A DNA stretch of 64,000 nt, from contig CAYVVD010000005.1 in assembly GCA_964454975.1 (NCBI GenBank), positions 62,001 to 126,000 of the forward strand. Reading direction: 5' to 3'. The notes under the pieces were generated by a model. That model was not told the origin of the DNA and did not search any database. It saw only the letters and a program-made list of their open reading frames with translations. Every line of letters starts with the position of its first letter. Positions within the stretch are counted from its first letter, which is position 1. Made by a program: the position numbers and the translations under genes. This document shows, one piece after another, positions 1-9,285 of the stretch. This stretch comes from CAYVVD01 sp964454975. Lineage in GTDB: Bacteria; Bacteroidota; Ignavibacteria; Kapaibacteriales; UBA2268.

Positions 1-1977
1 GATAAATTCTGAACCTTTGCCCAATTCTGACTCAACTTTAATGAGGCCATTCAATGCGTCTATGCATTTTTTAACAACTGCAAGCCCCAGTCCGGTACCG
101 CTTACAATCCCAAAGCTGCTTGCTGCTTTGAAAAATGGTTGAAAGAGATGCTCCAAATCTTTTTCGGAAATACCTGAGCCTTCATCCTTGATACTTATCA
201 CTATTTGGGATATGCCGGGTATTAAAGATACATTTATCTCTGAATCCTTTGGTGAGAATTTAATAGCATTTAACAACAAATTTGAAAGTGCCAGCTTCAA
301 TAATGGTTTATCTGACACCAACTCAGTAACTTTTGATGGCACAGTTAGTTTGATTCTATGCGAATTATTGGTTTTATTATTTACATTTGCAACCAGACCT
401 TTTATCAGTTCAACCAAGTCGAATTTACTAATAATAATATCCGGTTCATCAGTGTTGAGTGTGTTATATGAAAGAACATTTTCAACCATTGATGTCATTG
501 AATTAATTGCATTACTGATTTTGTTAATATGTTTTTCTACTTCATCATACTTTTTAGTTTGCAAAAGCAGTTTTATGATTTCATTTGATGACATGATAAC
601 AGTTAATGGAGTTCTGTATTCGTGCGAAATAAGGGAAATAAACCTTGATTTAAGTTCACCGATTTCTTTCTCCCTGTTATAAGCAACAATAAGTTCTTTT
701 TGTGCTTTTCTTAATTCATCCTCAGTAGCTTTCCTTGCCTGGTTCTCCTTTTTTAATACATCCATTGTTAATTTAAGTTGAGCTGTACGGTCTGCAACAG
801 ATTTCTCAAGGTCTGTGTTCATTCTTTTAATTTTTTCATCGTCTTGTTTAAGATTACTGATATCTCGCATGAAAACAAGTTCAGCCTGGCGTGAATTTAG
901 CGTGGTTGTACCATTGTTTAATTCAACATCAAAAATGGAGCAGTCTTTTCTTTTAACTTTAATTGTGAATCGTATGTTATTTTCAATTCCTGTCATAAGC
1001 TTAACATAGTTATCAGAAATTTTCTTGTATTCTGACTCCGGGCAAATCACTTCAATAGGCTTATTAATTAATTCACTTGCGGGGAAACCTGTCAAATCAC
1101 TCGCTTTTTTATTTAGAAATCTGATTTTTCTGTCCTGAATGATAAATATTGCGTCCGTTGCGTTTTCAACTACATTCTTATACCTCTTTTCGCTTTCTTT
1201 ATATGCAGCTTCAGTCATAATTGCATTTGTCACATCAATAGCAACTGACAAAATGCATTTTTCCCCTTCATAGTCAAGTAATTCGCAGTAGAGATTTACA
1301 ATCTTAATCATGCCTTTTCTTGACAAAATGGATACTTCTTTACCTCTCAAATAGCCTTTATCTGTAAGTTCCTTCCTAATAACCGAACTGTCATCCCTGT
1401 CAACAAAGAAGTTTATTTCAGCAGTTGTTTTCCCTACGACTTCACTTCTTTTATATTCTAACTCATTTAAAAACATATTATTAACTTCAATGAACTCATC
1501 GGTTTCAAAGCTTGTAATACTCATAATGGCCGGACTCGAAAAAAAAGCTTTGGTAAACTTTTCTTCAGAACTAAGCCGTAGCGCTTCCGATCTTTTCAGG
1601 TTGGTAATATCAATCAGTGAAGCTACGCGGAACTTAGTATCCGGGATTATCCCAATTGTCAGGAAAATGTATTTAACATTACCTTTACCATCTACAAACC
1701 TGAATTCATATTTCCCGGGGGCGGCTTCGCCACTGCTTCGATTATGATGGTAAAGCAACATTTCGTCAAGATCATCTTTATGTACAAAATCCTGCCAGCT
1801 TTTCTTTTCTAATATTTCTACTTTGGGCATGGCGCACAACTCAAAAAACTCTTCGTTTCCTTCTAATATTATTGAGTTCTCATCGAAAATACATGTAGCA
1901 GCACCGGTGTTCTCAAATACGGCTTTGTACTTATTTTCAATCAGGTCTGTAGAATTGTATTTAGTTTCAGTTGGCAT
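1..1977 (-). CDS. PAS-domain sensor histidine kinase (C-terminus beyond window)
   Basis: The frame is open from an ATG at 1977 to the window edge (659 codons), so the last part of the ATPase domain is missing. Reading from the N-terminus I see three PAS-like sensor modules (about residues 15-125, 135-260 and 260-380), a short helical linker, then a kinase core. The core has the H-box FISLISHEYRTPLTV with phospho-accepting His near residue 452, an N-box (LSNLLLNAIKFSP), the G1 motif DEGSGI and the G2 motif GTGLGLAVVKK. There is no evident membrane helix or signal peptide, so it is probably a cytoplasmic redox, ligand or energy sensor. Its start overlaps the stop of the 114-aa gene upstream by one base (TAATG), which implies translational coupling. 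No response regulator is visible in the window, so the partner and signal are unknown. Confidence 0.93.
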   Translation of the reverse strand, partial: MPTETKYNSTDLIENKYKAVFENTGAATCIFDENSIILEGNEEFFELCAMPKVEILEKKSWQDFVHKDDLDEMLLYHHNRSSGEAAPGKYEFRFVDGKGNVKYIFLTIGIIPDTKFRVASLIDITNLKRSEALRLSSEEKFTKAFFSSPAIMSITSFETDEFIEVNNMFLNELEYKRSEVVGKTTAEINFFVDRDDSSVIRKELTDKGYLRGKEVSILSRKGMIKIVNLYCELLDYEGEKCILSVAIDVTNAIMTEAAYKESEKRYKNVVENATDAIFIIQDRKIRFLNKKASDLTGFPASELINKPIEVICPESEYKKISDNYVKLMTGIENNIRFTIKVKRKDCSIFDVELNNGTTTLNSRQAELVFMRDISNLKQDDEKIKRMNTDLEKSVADRTAQLKLTMDVLKKENQARKATEDELRKAQKELIVAYNREKEIGELKSRFISLISHEYRTPLTVIMSSNEIIKLLLQTKKYDEVEKHINKISNAINSMTSMVENVLSYNTLNTDEPDIIISKFDLVELIKGLVANVNNKTNNSHRIKLTVPSKVTELVSDKPLLKLALSNLLLNAIKFSPKDSEINVSLIPGISQIVISIKDEGSGISEKDLEHLFQPFFKAASSFGIVSGTGLGLAVVKKCIDALNGLIKVESELGKGSEFI

Positions 1978-2321
1978 TATTTCTTTGAGGTAAATTTATC
2001 TTCTTCATTTCTAAACAGGAAATTGAAACTTGTCAATGAACCATAACTCCTGGTGATATAAGATTGGAACTTAAGCTTTTCTCCTTTACTCAATGAATCA
2101 TTAGAATTTATCTGCTGCTCCAGAACCCTAAGATTGTCCCGGATCATTATTATTTTATGCATTAATTTGTCTATCGGTATCTCATGCTCTTTCAATGTAT
2201 TATCATTAGGGAACACTACAACTGACCCGGATTCCCATTTAAATGCAAAATCAGCGCTCGCATAGGCATTCATTTCCTCAACAAGTATCTTTGCCATCGC
2301 TTTTAAGTCTTTTATCTCCAT
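1977..2321 (-). CDS. Hypothetical 114-aa protein coupled to the histidine kinase
   Basis: I do not recognise the family. The product is a small soluble protein with no signal peptide, mostly helical by eye: an N-terminal helix with KAMAKILVEEMNAYA, a short beta-like segment SGSVVVFPND, then two long charged helices. Its TAA stop shares a base with the ATG of the PAS histidine kinase that follows, so the two are very likely made together. A role as an accessory or input protein for that kinase is an inference from position alone. Confidence 0.75.
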   Translation of the reverse strand: MEIKDLKAMAKILVEEMNAYASADFAFKWESGSVVVFPNDNTLKEHEIPIDKLMHKIIMIRDNLRVLEQQINSNDSLSKGEKLKFQSYITRSYGSLTSFNFLFRNEEDKFTSKK

Positions 2322-2474
2322 TTTGATTCCTTGTTAATCAAATTACTTTCTTACTATAGAGTTAATCATAAATTTATCACTTTCACAATTGACTTCCACA
2401 GAATTAATACAATTAGTGGAAAGAGTCTCAGAAACCAGAGCTATCTTCTAAGCTTTAAGTTTACTCCTTACTGC

Positions 2475-2612
2475 TATTGCTGGTTACTAAAATCACTGCT
2501 ATTTGTATCTACACCTGCTGGTTTAAAAATTAATTCTTTTTTCCTGCATTCTGAAATTAATTCTTTTTCTGTTTCGATTAGGAAGGTATTTATTTTGAAG
2601 ATTGATTCCATT
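2475..2612 (-). CDS. Possible 45-aa small ORF after the permease
   Basis: An ATG at 2612 lies two bases after the permease TAG stop and opens a 45-codon frame. AAGGA, inside the last permease codons, sits at ribosome-binding distance. The product would be charged and soluble (KINTFLIETEKELISECRKK near the start). The frame contains two copies of a 15-base direct repeat (2527-2541 and 2554-2568) that encode KELI twice. It could equally be noncoding sequence that happens to be open, and I recognise no homologue. Confidence 0.25.
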
Positions 2613-2614
2613 AC

Positions 2615-3433
2615 CTATTCCTTTAATGCACCTGCAATTAATCCTTTGACTATTGTTTTTTGAAATATAACGAATAGAATTAAAACCGGTATTGCAGAAA
2701 TTGCGGCACCAGCCATCAAATTTCCCCAATCTATAGATTGCTTGCCAAGATAGAAAGCAAGTCCAACAGGAAGCGTGCGGTGAAACTCATCATTTGTAAA
2801 TAAATACGGGAATAGAAATGAATTCCAATTGTTTAAGAAAATATAGATCGCGAGCACCGTGAGCACAGGCCTTGCCAGTGGCATTACAATCCGAATAATA
2901 ATATACCACTCCCCGGCACCATCAACTCGTGCAGAATCTTCCATATCAGAAGGAATTGAAAGAAGGTATTGTCTTACGAGGAATATTCCGAAAGGTGTTA
3001 CAAGCCATGGCACAATTAGAGCCCAGTAACTGTTAATCCACCCGAATTCAACCATTAATCTGTATAAAGGTATCATTATTACGTGAGGTGGTATTATCAT
3101 TACAGCAAGTATTGTGAAGAATATGTATCTGCTACCTGGAAATTTTTTTCGAGCAAGCGCATACCCTGCAAAAAGACAGAATAACACATTTCCGGCAGTC
3201 ACAAAGAATGCGACAATTATCGAGTTGAAGAAAAAGAGGTCAAATTGGTCTGATTCCAATGTTTCTTGAAAATTATTGAATGTGTAGGGTGAAAATATCA
3301 AATCTATTAACCCTTGCTTCCCTTCAGGGAAAGATTTTAGGCTATAAATTAACATCCAGATAAGTGGTAAAAGCATTCCAACAGCAACAAGGCCGAGAAC
3401 CAGAAAGAAAAGTGTATTTTTTAGCTGTTTCAA
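2615..3433 (-). CDS. Carbohydrate-type ABC transporter permease (MalG/UgpE family)
   Basis: Inner-membrane permease of 272 aa with six hydrophobic segments. Near residue 165 is the cytoplasmic EAA loop characteristic of binding-protein-dependent importers (EDSARVDGAGEWYIIIRIVM), which docks on the ATPase subunit. Length and topology fit the MalG half of sugar or glycerol-phosphate importers. The start is a TTG at 3433 overlapping the TGA stop of dacB (TTGA), so translation is probably coupled. The expected partners (a MalF-type permease, a binding protein and an MsmX/UgpC-type ATPase) are not next to it, so either they are elsewhere in the genome or this is an orphan half. The substrate cannot be told from the sequence. 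Confidence 0.9.
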   Translation of the reverse strand: MKQLKNTLFFLVLGLVAVGMLLPLIWMLIYSLKSFPEGKQGLIDLIFSPYTFNNFQETLESDQFDLFFFNSIIVAFFVTAGNVLFCLFAGYALARKKFPGSRYIFFTILAVMIIPPHVIMIPLYRLMVEFGWINSYWALIVPWLVTPFGIFLVRQYLLSIPSDMEDSARVDGAGEWYIIIRIVMPLARPVLTVLAIYIFLNNWNSFLFPYLFTNDEFHRTLPVGLAFYLGKQSIDWGNLMAGAAISAIPVLILFVIFQKTIVKGLIAGALKE

Positions 3434-4944
3434 TACTCTTCGTTAAAGAAAAAGAACATTGATAGAATCTCTCCGAGTTCATTCTCTACTTTTTTATATA
3501 ATCCGGGATTGTTGCCATTGAAAATAAACACAACTGCCAATAGTTCATTATCGAGTGTTTTTAGGTAACCGGCCAGTCCACTGACATTCCTGAGAGTACC
3601 AGTTTTCCCTTTCAGATTCCCTTCTGCAAGGGTTTCTTTCATTCTTTTCTCAAGTGTTCCGTCAATGCCGGCAACAGAAAAAGTCTCACGGATAAGATCA
3701 AAATCCTTGCGTCCGGACAGGGATTCGAGAATTTTAATAACTGCAGATCCTTTTACGAGGTTTCTACGCGATAGTCCGGAACCATCGTTCAACTTACAAC
3801 CCTCACAATCAATATTCAGGCTGTCAAAAACAGCCATTATCCTTCTGTTATAGTCTTTTAGCGAGACACCTGATTTCCTGTAATATCCCCCGACCATTTT
3901 CATAAGATGTTCTGCAATGTAATTGTCGCTTTCCTTATTCATTTCTGAAAGTAATTCTGTGATTGGACGTTTAAAATCAGTAAGAAGGATTGGTTTGTTG
4001 CTTGTATCCTTAAAGTGAATGACCTTTTCCCCAACTTTGCCAAACACCCTGACACCGCCATGAATCAACCTGTCTTTGAAAACCCCGGCAATTGTAATTT
4101 CAGGTTTTAAAATGTAAAAAATATATGTTTTAGTTTTTTTGCGATACAATGTACCACTTGCTGTTATCAACTGATATCCATCTTTATCAGGAATGGAAAG
4201 TACTTTTAGTGAAAGCGAAGATTTTGAAGTGCCTACTTTAGCGTTTATTGTTCTCCTTATAACTTCAGAATTTGGTATTACCTGGAGTTTTATAAAATCC
4301 CCGATATTTCCATATGCGCTTGCAACAATCTTTATTTTGTTTCTATCAAGGCTTATTGCTGAAATTGGCGGTGTTTTTTGCACTTCATCGTCATCCCCGC
4401 TGTATTCAAACCTATCATAAATATTATCAAAAAAACTGCCATCGGCATATATATTTCCAAGTATTTCCCTGATCCCACTTTTCCTTACTCTGTCAGCAAG
4501 ATATTCGATATCATTTGTCTCAATCAGGCAGTCTCCGTAGCCCTTAATGTAAAGGTCGCCATCCAGGATGGTATCATTTATAATTTTGCCTGTGTAATAA
4601 ATTTCAGTTTTGACCTTGTAATCTGTGCCAAACGAATTGATTACCGCAAAAGTTGTGAAAAGCTTTGTAAGTGAAGCAGGAGTTAAAAGTTGTTCTAAAT
4701 TATGATTGTAATAATATCTGGCATTTTTTATTGAATAAATTCCAATACTGTAATCGCTACTGTTTACTTTATTATCGCTAATTACCTTTTCTATATCATT
4801 CCTAAGTGTGTGGATGGACTTTACAGTGTCATCATTTGTGATAATGGGAAGAAATGTTTCCCGCATCACTTTTTCCTTATCAACACCCTGTGCGCTTGTG
4901 TAGAGGGTGCAAATCAATAAAATAAATAATAATTTTATTTTCAT
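3430..4944 (-). CDS. dacB: D-alanyl-D-alanine carboxypeptidase/endopeptidase, PBP4 class
   Basis: Peptidase family S13 (PBP4) enzyme that trims peptidoglycan peptides in the periplasm. All three active-site motifs are present, numbered from the ATG at 4944: SLTK at 91-94 with the acylated serine, SDN at 339-341 and KTG at 447-449. The large insertion between the first two motifs is typical of the family. I start it at 4944 because that gives a clean Sec signal peptide (MKIKLLFILLICTLYTSAQG). Upstream in-frame starts at 4956 and 4998 only add residues ahead of it, and the latter runs into miaA. The product is 504 aa. The stop overlaps the permease start by four bases, and miaA lies just upstream in the same run. 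Confidence 0.95.
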   Translation of the reverse strand: MKIKLLFILLICTLYTSAQGVDKEKVMRETFLPIITNDDTVKSIHTLRNDIEKVISDNKVNSSDYSIGIYSIKNARYYYNHNLEQLLTPASLTKLFTTFAVINSFGTDYKVKTEIYYTGKIINDTILDGDLYIKGYGDCLIETNDIEYLADRVRKSGIREILGNIYADGSFFDNIYDRFEYSGDDDEVQKTPPISAISLDRNKIKIVASAYGNIGDFIKLQVIPNSEVIRRTINAKVGTSKSSLSLKVLSIPDKDGYQLITASGTLYRKKTKTYIFYILKPEITIAGVFKDRLIHGGVRVFGKVGEKVIHFKDTSNKPILLTDFKRPITELLSEMNKESDNYIAEHLMKMVGGYYRKSGVSLKDYNRRIMAVFDSLNIDCEGCKLNDGSGLSRRNLVKGSAVIKILESLSGRKDFDLIRETFSVAGIDGTLEKRMKETLAEGNLKGKTGTLRNVSGLAGYLKTLDNELLAVVFIFNGNNPGLYKKVENELGEILSMFFFFNEEY

Positions 4945-4987
4945 TTTGAGAATCATAAAAAAAAATAAAATTAACGAATTTGAAACC

Positions 4988-5917
4988 TTAAAGCACATTT
5001 TTTTCCTGCAATTCTCTCATCATAATTTCAGCATTGTTTTCAGCCATTCCATCCAGCCAGATTATTTCACTATTGCGTCTAAACCAGGTTAACTGGCGCT
5101 TAGCGTATCGCCGGGTATTCTTTTTAATTTCTTCTATTGTTTCATTCTCATTCATTTCGCCTTTCAAGAACCTGTATGCTTCTTTGTATCCTACTGTATT
5201 AATTGAATTTAACAGAGGAGAATATCCCATATCCAGGATTTTCTGTAATTCTTCTGCAAGGCCTTCCTTCCACATTGTTTCTGCACGTTGATTAATCCTG
5301 TCATACAATACTTCCCGAGGATGGGCAATTCCAAAATAAATTGGCTCGAATTGGGATTCTACAATCTTTTCAATTTTTGCAGTTGAAAATTTCTCCTCTG
5401 TTCTCAGAAAATACTCTAAAGCACGTATGACACGCCTCGGATTCATATCATTGTATTCTGAAGCTGATTCCGGATCTACTTCTTTTAGTTTGTGATAAAG
5501 GTATTTCCTGCCTTTTTCCTTAAGCATATTTTCGAGTATTTCCCTTATACGAGGGTCAATTTCGATTTCTTCATTAAAAAAGCATTCACATAATGCGCGA
5601 ATATATAATCCTGTTCCTCCAACAACAAAAGGGACATCCCCTGTGCTTTTTACCTGTTTAATAACATCAGTGGCTTCCCTCGCAAATTTACCGGCAGAAT
5701 AATTATTATCAGGTTCAAGGTAGTCAATGAAGTGATGCTTTAGTTCAATCAACTCATCTTTTGATGGTTTTGCAGTTCCTATGTTCAGGTACTTATATAT
5801 CTGGCGGGAATCTGCTGAAACCACTTGAATTTTTAAAAGCTTAGAAAGCTCTAATGACAGGCCTGTTTTGCCGGAAGCAGTTGGCCCGAGGATCACTATT
5901 AAGCTTTTATCTTTCAA
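4988..5917 (-). CDS. miaA: tRNA dimethylallyltransferase
   Basis: This enzyme transfers the dimethylallyl group from DMAPP to N6 of A37 in tRNAs reading UNN codons, the first step towards ms2i6A. The P-loop GPTASGKT is at residues 11-18, followed by the substrate-binding stretch DSRQIYKYLNIGTAKP near residue 37. Further on are GGTGLYIRALCE and RRYAKRQLTWFR, both family hallmarks. At 309 aa it has normal length. It lies between pcm and dacB, all leftward with short gaps, and is probably part of the phoH-cdaA-pcm-miaA-dacB transcription unit. Confidence 0.97.
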   Translation of the reverse strand: MKDKSLIVILGPTASGKTGLSLELSKLLKIQVVSADSRQIYKYLNIGTAKPSKDELIELKHHFIDYLEPDNNYSAGKFAREATDVIKQVKSTGDVPFVVGGTGLYIRALCECFFNEEIEIDPRIREILENMLKEKGRKYLYHKLKEVDPESASEYNDMNPRRVIRALEYFLRTEEKFSTAKIEKIVESQFEPIYFGIAHPREVLYDRINQRAETMWKEGLAEELQKILDMGYSPLLNSINTVGYKEAYRFLKGEMNENETIEEIKKNTRRYAKRQLTWFRRNSEIIWLDGMAENNAEIMMRELQEKNVL

Positions 5918-5935
5918 TCAGTTATCATCATTTAC

Positions 5936-6595
5936 TTAATATTTCCAACCCAGCTCGCCAATTAATGGAACAAATTTAAATTTATTCCATTTCTGATAAG
6001 TAAATTGGTTCTCCCCTTTACGCTTTAAAAGAACCATTTCTTGCGTTTCCCTTCTACCGACAGGAACAACCATTTTACCGCCTACTTTAAGCTGCTTAGC
6101 AATTTTTTGGGGAATATCAGGAGCGCCGGCTGTAATAATAATCCGGTCAAACGGTGCTTTTTCTTCCCAGCCGATACTACCATCGCCAAGTTTTTGATTT
6201 ACTTTTAGTTTAAATAAGTTAAACATTCGTGATGCCTCATCGGCTAATTCTTTTATCCTTTCAATACTGTACACTTCAGCGCCGATAAAGCTGAGAATTA
6301 AAGCCTGGTAGCCACTACCGGTACCAATTTCAAGCACCTTATCTCCGGGGCTTAAGTCTAATAAAGAAGTCATATATGCAACAGTATATGGTTGAGATAT
6401 TGTTTGACCGCAATCAATAGGCAGCGCCTTATCTTCGTATGCATGCGGCTTTATATCTTCTTGTAGAAAGAGTTCCCGTGGAATATTAGCAATAGCATTC
6501 AATACGGCTTTATCTTTAATACCTTTAGCAGCAAGGCTTTCAACCAATTTTGCCCTCTTGTTCCTATAGTCCCCCATATCAAAGACACTATTCAT
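5936..6595 (-). CDS. pcm: Protein-L-isoaspartate O-methyltransferase
   Basis: SAM-dependent repair enzyme that methylates L-isoaspartyl residues arising in aged proteins. The class I methyltransferase motif I is VLEIGTGSGYQALIL near residue 85. The N-terminal PIDCGQTISQPYTVAYM block is diagnostic of PCMT, and the post-motif FDRIIITAGAPDIP is also present. At 219 aa it has typical length. Its ATG overlaps the cdaA TAA stop (TAATG), so it is translationally coupled to the c-di-AMP synthase. Confidence 0.96.
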   Translation of the reverse strand: MNSVFDMGDYRNKRAKLVESLAAKGIKDKAVLNAIANIPRELFLQEDIKPHAYEDKALPIDCGQTISQPYTVAYMTSLLDLSPGDKVLEIGTGSGYQALILSFIGAEVYSIERIKELADEASRMFNLFKLKVNQKLGDGSIGWEEKAPFDRIIITAGAPDIPQKIAKQLKVGGKMVVPVGRRETQEMVLLKRKGENQFTYQKWNKFKFVPLIGELGWKY

Positions 6596-7362
6596 TAATC
6601 TTCTGCTAATTTTGCCCTGAGAACGGTTTCTATCTGGTCTCTTGGAATGTTTGTCAGCATTTCACCACTATCGGCAAGTGACACACGGCCTGTTTCTTCA
6701 GACACTATCAATATCACTGCATCAGCTTGTTCTGAGAGACCGAGAGCAGCCCTGTGGCGCGTACCGAGGTTCTTGTTATCATATTTTGTCACACTTGAAA
6801 GGGGTAGTATGCATCTTGCTGCTAAAACGAGATTTTCTTCGATAATTACAGCACCATCATGAAGGGGTGAACGAGTATTAAAAATTGATAAAATCAATTC
6901 CTTTGACACGGTTGCCTGTAGACGAATACCTGTATCAATAGTCATTTGTACATTTTGAGAGCGTTGGAAAACAATCAATGCACCTACATGATTTTCTGAG
7001 AGTTCCATCACGGCTTCGATGACTTCGTCAATAGTTTGTGAAATCCTGGATTTGACAAAAATCTTAAATATCGGGCTTCTTGTAAGTAATAAGAGTAATT
7101 TTCTTAATTCAGGCTGGAAAAGTATTATAAATGCAATTAACCATATTTCGGATATTGTTTTGAGAATCCAGTTAAGAGATTTAAGGTGAAACGCTTCAGT
7201 GAGGAACTGGAAACTGATTATAATCACGAGGCCAATAAGAATCTGTACAGCAATAGTATCCTTTAGAGCACGATATATCCACAAAATCATAATGGATACG
7301 ATTGTAATGTCAATCAAATCCAGCAACGATATGTTGAGGAATCCAATCTTAAAAAGGTCCAT
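6595..7362 (-). CDS. cdaA: Membrane diadenylate cyclase (c-di-AMP synthase, CdaA type)
   Basis: Makes cyclic di-AMP from two ATP. Three hydrophobic N-terminal segments (about residues 10-30, 36-55 and 68-84) anchor it in the inner membrane, and the cytoplasmic DAC domain follows. Both catalytic motifs are intact: DGA at 169-171 and RHR at 202-204 (in GTRHRAALGLSE). Length (255 aa) and topology match CdaA/DacA rather than DisA. It is commonly linked with cell-wall genes; here phoH is upstream and pcm, miaA and the PBP4 gene are downstream. In characterised bacteria c-di-AMP controls potassium and osmotic balance; no c-di-AMP phosphodiesterase is visible in this window. Confidence 0.96.
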   Translation of the reverse strand: MDLFKIGFLNISLLDLIDITIVSIMILWIYRALKDTIAVQILIGLVIIISFQFLTEAFHLKSLNWILKTISEIWLIAFIILFQPELRKLLLLLTRSPIFKIFVKSRISQTIDEVIEAVMELSENHVGALIVFQRSQNVQMTIDTGIRLQATVSKELILSIFNTRSPLHDGAVIIEENLVLAARCILPLSSVTKYDNKNLGTRHRAALGLSEQADAVILIVSEETGRVSLADSGEMLTNIPRDQIETVLRAKLAED

Positions 7363-7384
7363 TCAGTGCCTGGATTATTAATAC

Positions 7385-8374
7385 CTATTCCTTGCCGGTT
7401 ACTTTCCGGGTGCTTTTCAGCGATTCTACTTTTTCATAAGCTTCGATAATTCTTGCAACAAGCTTATGCCTTACCACATCCTTTGTATCAAAATATACAA
7501 ATTCTATTCCATCTATTCCTTTTAAAATATTTGAAGCAGAAATCAGGCCGGAATTTTTCTTGTCTGGAAGGTCAATTTGTGTGATGTCGCCTGTAACAAT
7601 AGCTTTAGAACCGGCGCCCATTCTGGTGAGGAACATTTTCATCTGGGTTGTTGTTGCATTTTGTGCTTCATCAAGAATAATAAAAGCATTGTTCAGAGTT
7701 CTTCCACGCATATATGCCAGGGGTGTTATTTCAATTATCTCGCGGTCTTTTAGATTTTTAAGCTTTTCGGGAGTTAACATAAATGTTAGTGAATCAGTCA
7801 GCGGTTTGATATATGGGTCAATTTTTTCGTAGAGATCCCCGGGAAGGTATCCTAGTGATTCACCGGCTTCGACAGCAGGCCTTGAAAGGATTATCTTGCT
7901 CGCTTCATTTCTTTTTAGTGCGGAGAGGGCCATTGCCACAGCGAGAAAAGTCTTCCCTGTACCAGCAGGGCCAATGGCAAAAACAAGGTCATTCTTTTGC
8001 ACTCTATGGAAGTAATCTGCCTGCTTGGGTGATTTCGCTTTTATTACCTCCTTTGCACCATGATAGATGATAGTGGATTTTTGGTCGGTAACAATTTTGG
8101 CTCCTGAAGGATTTACTTCAATCAAGTCAAGAATTGAGGATACATCTGTTTCGGTAAGCATTCCGTTTTTGTCAAGCATGTACCGCAATTCTTTGAAAAT
8201 CGTTTCGATTTTCAATATTTCCTCTGTGTATCCCCTGAGGATTACGTTATTGCCGCGAACTACGATTGTAGTTTTGAAGCGGTTTTCAATCATATTGAGG
8301 TAGATATCGTTGTAACCGAAAAGGGAAACAGGATCGATATCTTCAAAATAAATTCTTCTTTCTGTTAATTCCAT
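7385..8374 (-). CDS. phoH: PhoH-like ATPase
   Basis: PhoH-family P-loop ATPase of 329 aa with Walker A GPAGTGKT at 135-142 and Walker B DEAQ at 235-238 (LDEAQNATTTQMKMFLTRMG). The N-terminal ~110 residues form the small domain usual for this family. PhoH-like proteins are implicated in RNA metabolism and ribosome-associated functions, and the precise substrate is not known. It heads the leftward run that includes cdaA. Its ATG is only 22 bases beyond a strong terminator hairpin (8396-8425), so either a promoter overlaps that hairpin or transcription reads through it. Confidence 0.96.
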   Translation of the reverse strand: MELTERRIYFEDIDPVSLFGYNDIYLNMIENRFKTTIVVRGNNVILRGYTEEILKIETIFKELRYMLDKNGMLTETDVSSILDLIEVNPSGAKIVTDQKSTIIYHGAKEVIKAKSPKQADYFHRVQKNDLVFAIGPAGTGKTFLAVAMALSALKRNEASKIILSRPAVEAGESLGYLPGDLYEKIDPYIKPLTDSLTFMLTPEKLKNLKDREIIEITPLAYMRGRTLNNAFIILDEAQNATTTQMKMFLTRMGAGSKAIVTGDITQIDLPDKKNSGLISASNILKGIDGIEFVYFDTKDVVRHKLVARIIEAYEKVESLKSTRKVTGKE

Positions 8375-8395
8375 TGATTATTTGGATAATAAAAA

Positions 8396-8425
8396 CGGCC
8401 TCACTATTCCTAAGAAGTGAGGCCG
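8396..8425 (-). terminator. Rho-independent terminator after the LysM gene
   Basis: A perfect 10-bp stem (8396-8405 with 8416-8425, CGGCCTCACT on one arm) and a 10-base loop, followed in the leftward direction by TTTTTATTAT. It lies between the LysM gene and phoH and points towards phoH. Confidence 0.85.
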
Positions 8426-8454
8426 CTTATTTAAAAAATATTGTATGTCATCAA

Positions 8455-9246
8455 TTATTCGCCTTTCTGCCCCATATTTTCGCCACCGGTCTGAGCTTCC
8501 ATTTCCATCTGCTCTTTCTTTTCTCTCCAATAACGCCTTTCCATTTTCATTTCTTCATCAGATTTGGCGCCTTTTGGTGAAATCATAAGTTCCTGGCCCG
8601 GGAAAATAATATCCGGATTGCGGATTTCATCTTTGTTTGCGTACCAGATTTTTGGCCACTGGAACGGGTCGCCATAAATTTCCATTTTGCCGGCAATGTT
8701 CCACAAACAGTCTCTGTCCTCTGCCCAGGTTCCAACAATATATGATTTGATTTTCTTCTCCCTGTAAAGAGCCCTAATCCTCTTTGCAAGGTCAATTACT
8801 TTGTTGAAGAACTCAGGCATAATAGCAATATTATTCATCCTGAGTTCGTTGAGTTCCTTCTCAAGGGCAGCAACTTCATTCCTACGGTCTGCGAGTTCGT
8901 CGTTGGTCATGCCTTCCATTCTCCTGACTTTGCCTTCGAGCTGTCCAAGCTGCTGGCGGAAAGCATCAATATCAGCATCAGTCACACCAAGCAATTTGCG
9001 GATTGCTTCCTGGCAATCCATATAATTCTTTTTGGCATTTTCGAGATTTGTTTTCAACTGGTTCAGTTGTTCATTTGTCATATCAAGTCTCGATTGCAAG
9101 TCTTTAAGCTGAGTTTCAAAGTCAGCTATTCTCATGTCAGCTTCTTCACAAGTAAGCTGTGCATCGGGTTTGCTGTCGGGTGGCATTTGAGCAAATGCTG
9201 TTGCAACCCCGATAAGTAATGCAAATAACATGCTAATTTTCTTCAT
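8455..9246 (-). CDS. Exported coiled-coil protein with C-terminal LysM-like domain
   Basis: A signal peptide (MKKISMLFALLIGVATAFAQ) leads into about 120 residues of heptad-rich coiled coil (roughly 35-165). Then comes a LysM-like module at about 168-225: YIVGTWAEDRDCLWNIAGK, DPFQWPKIWYANKDEI and NPDIIFPGQELMI. LysM domains bind peptidoglycan or other GlcNAc polymers. The tail is charged and rich in Met, Glu and Lys. The likely site of action is the periplasm, tethering something to the cell wall. It lies 39 bases downstream of a coiled-coil lipoprotein gene on the same strand and is closed by the terminator at 8396-8425, so the two probably form a bicistron. Confidence 0.85.
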   Translation of the reverse strand: MKKISMLFALLIGVATAFAQMPPDSKPDAQLTCEEADMRIADFETQLKDLQSRLDMTNEQLNQLKTNLENAKKNYMDCQEAIRKLLGVTDADIDAFRQQLGQLEGKVRRMEGMTNDELADRRNEVAALEKELNELRMNNIAIMPEFFNKVIDLAKRIRALYREKKIKSYIVGTWAEDRDCLWNIAGKMEIYGDPFQWPKIWYANKDEIRNPDIIFPGQELMISPKGAKSDEEMKMERRYWREKKEQMEMEAQTGGENMGQKGE

Positions 9247-9285
9247 AATTACTTATTCTCAAATTAATTAAACAATCGGGGTTAA

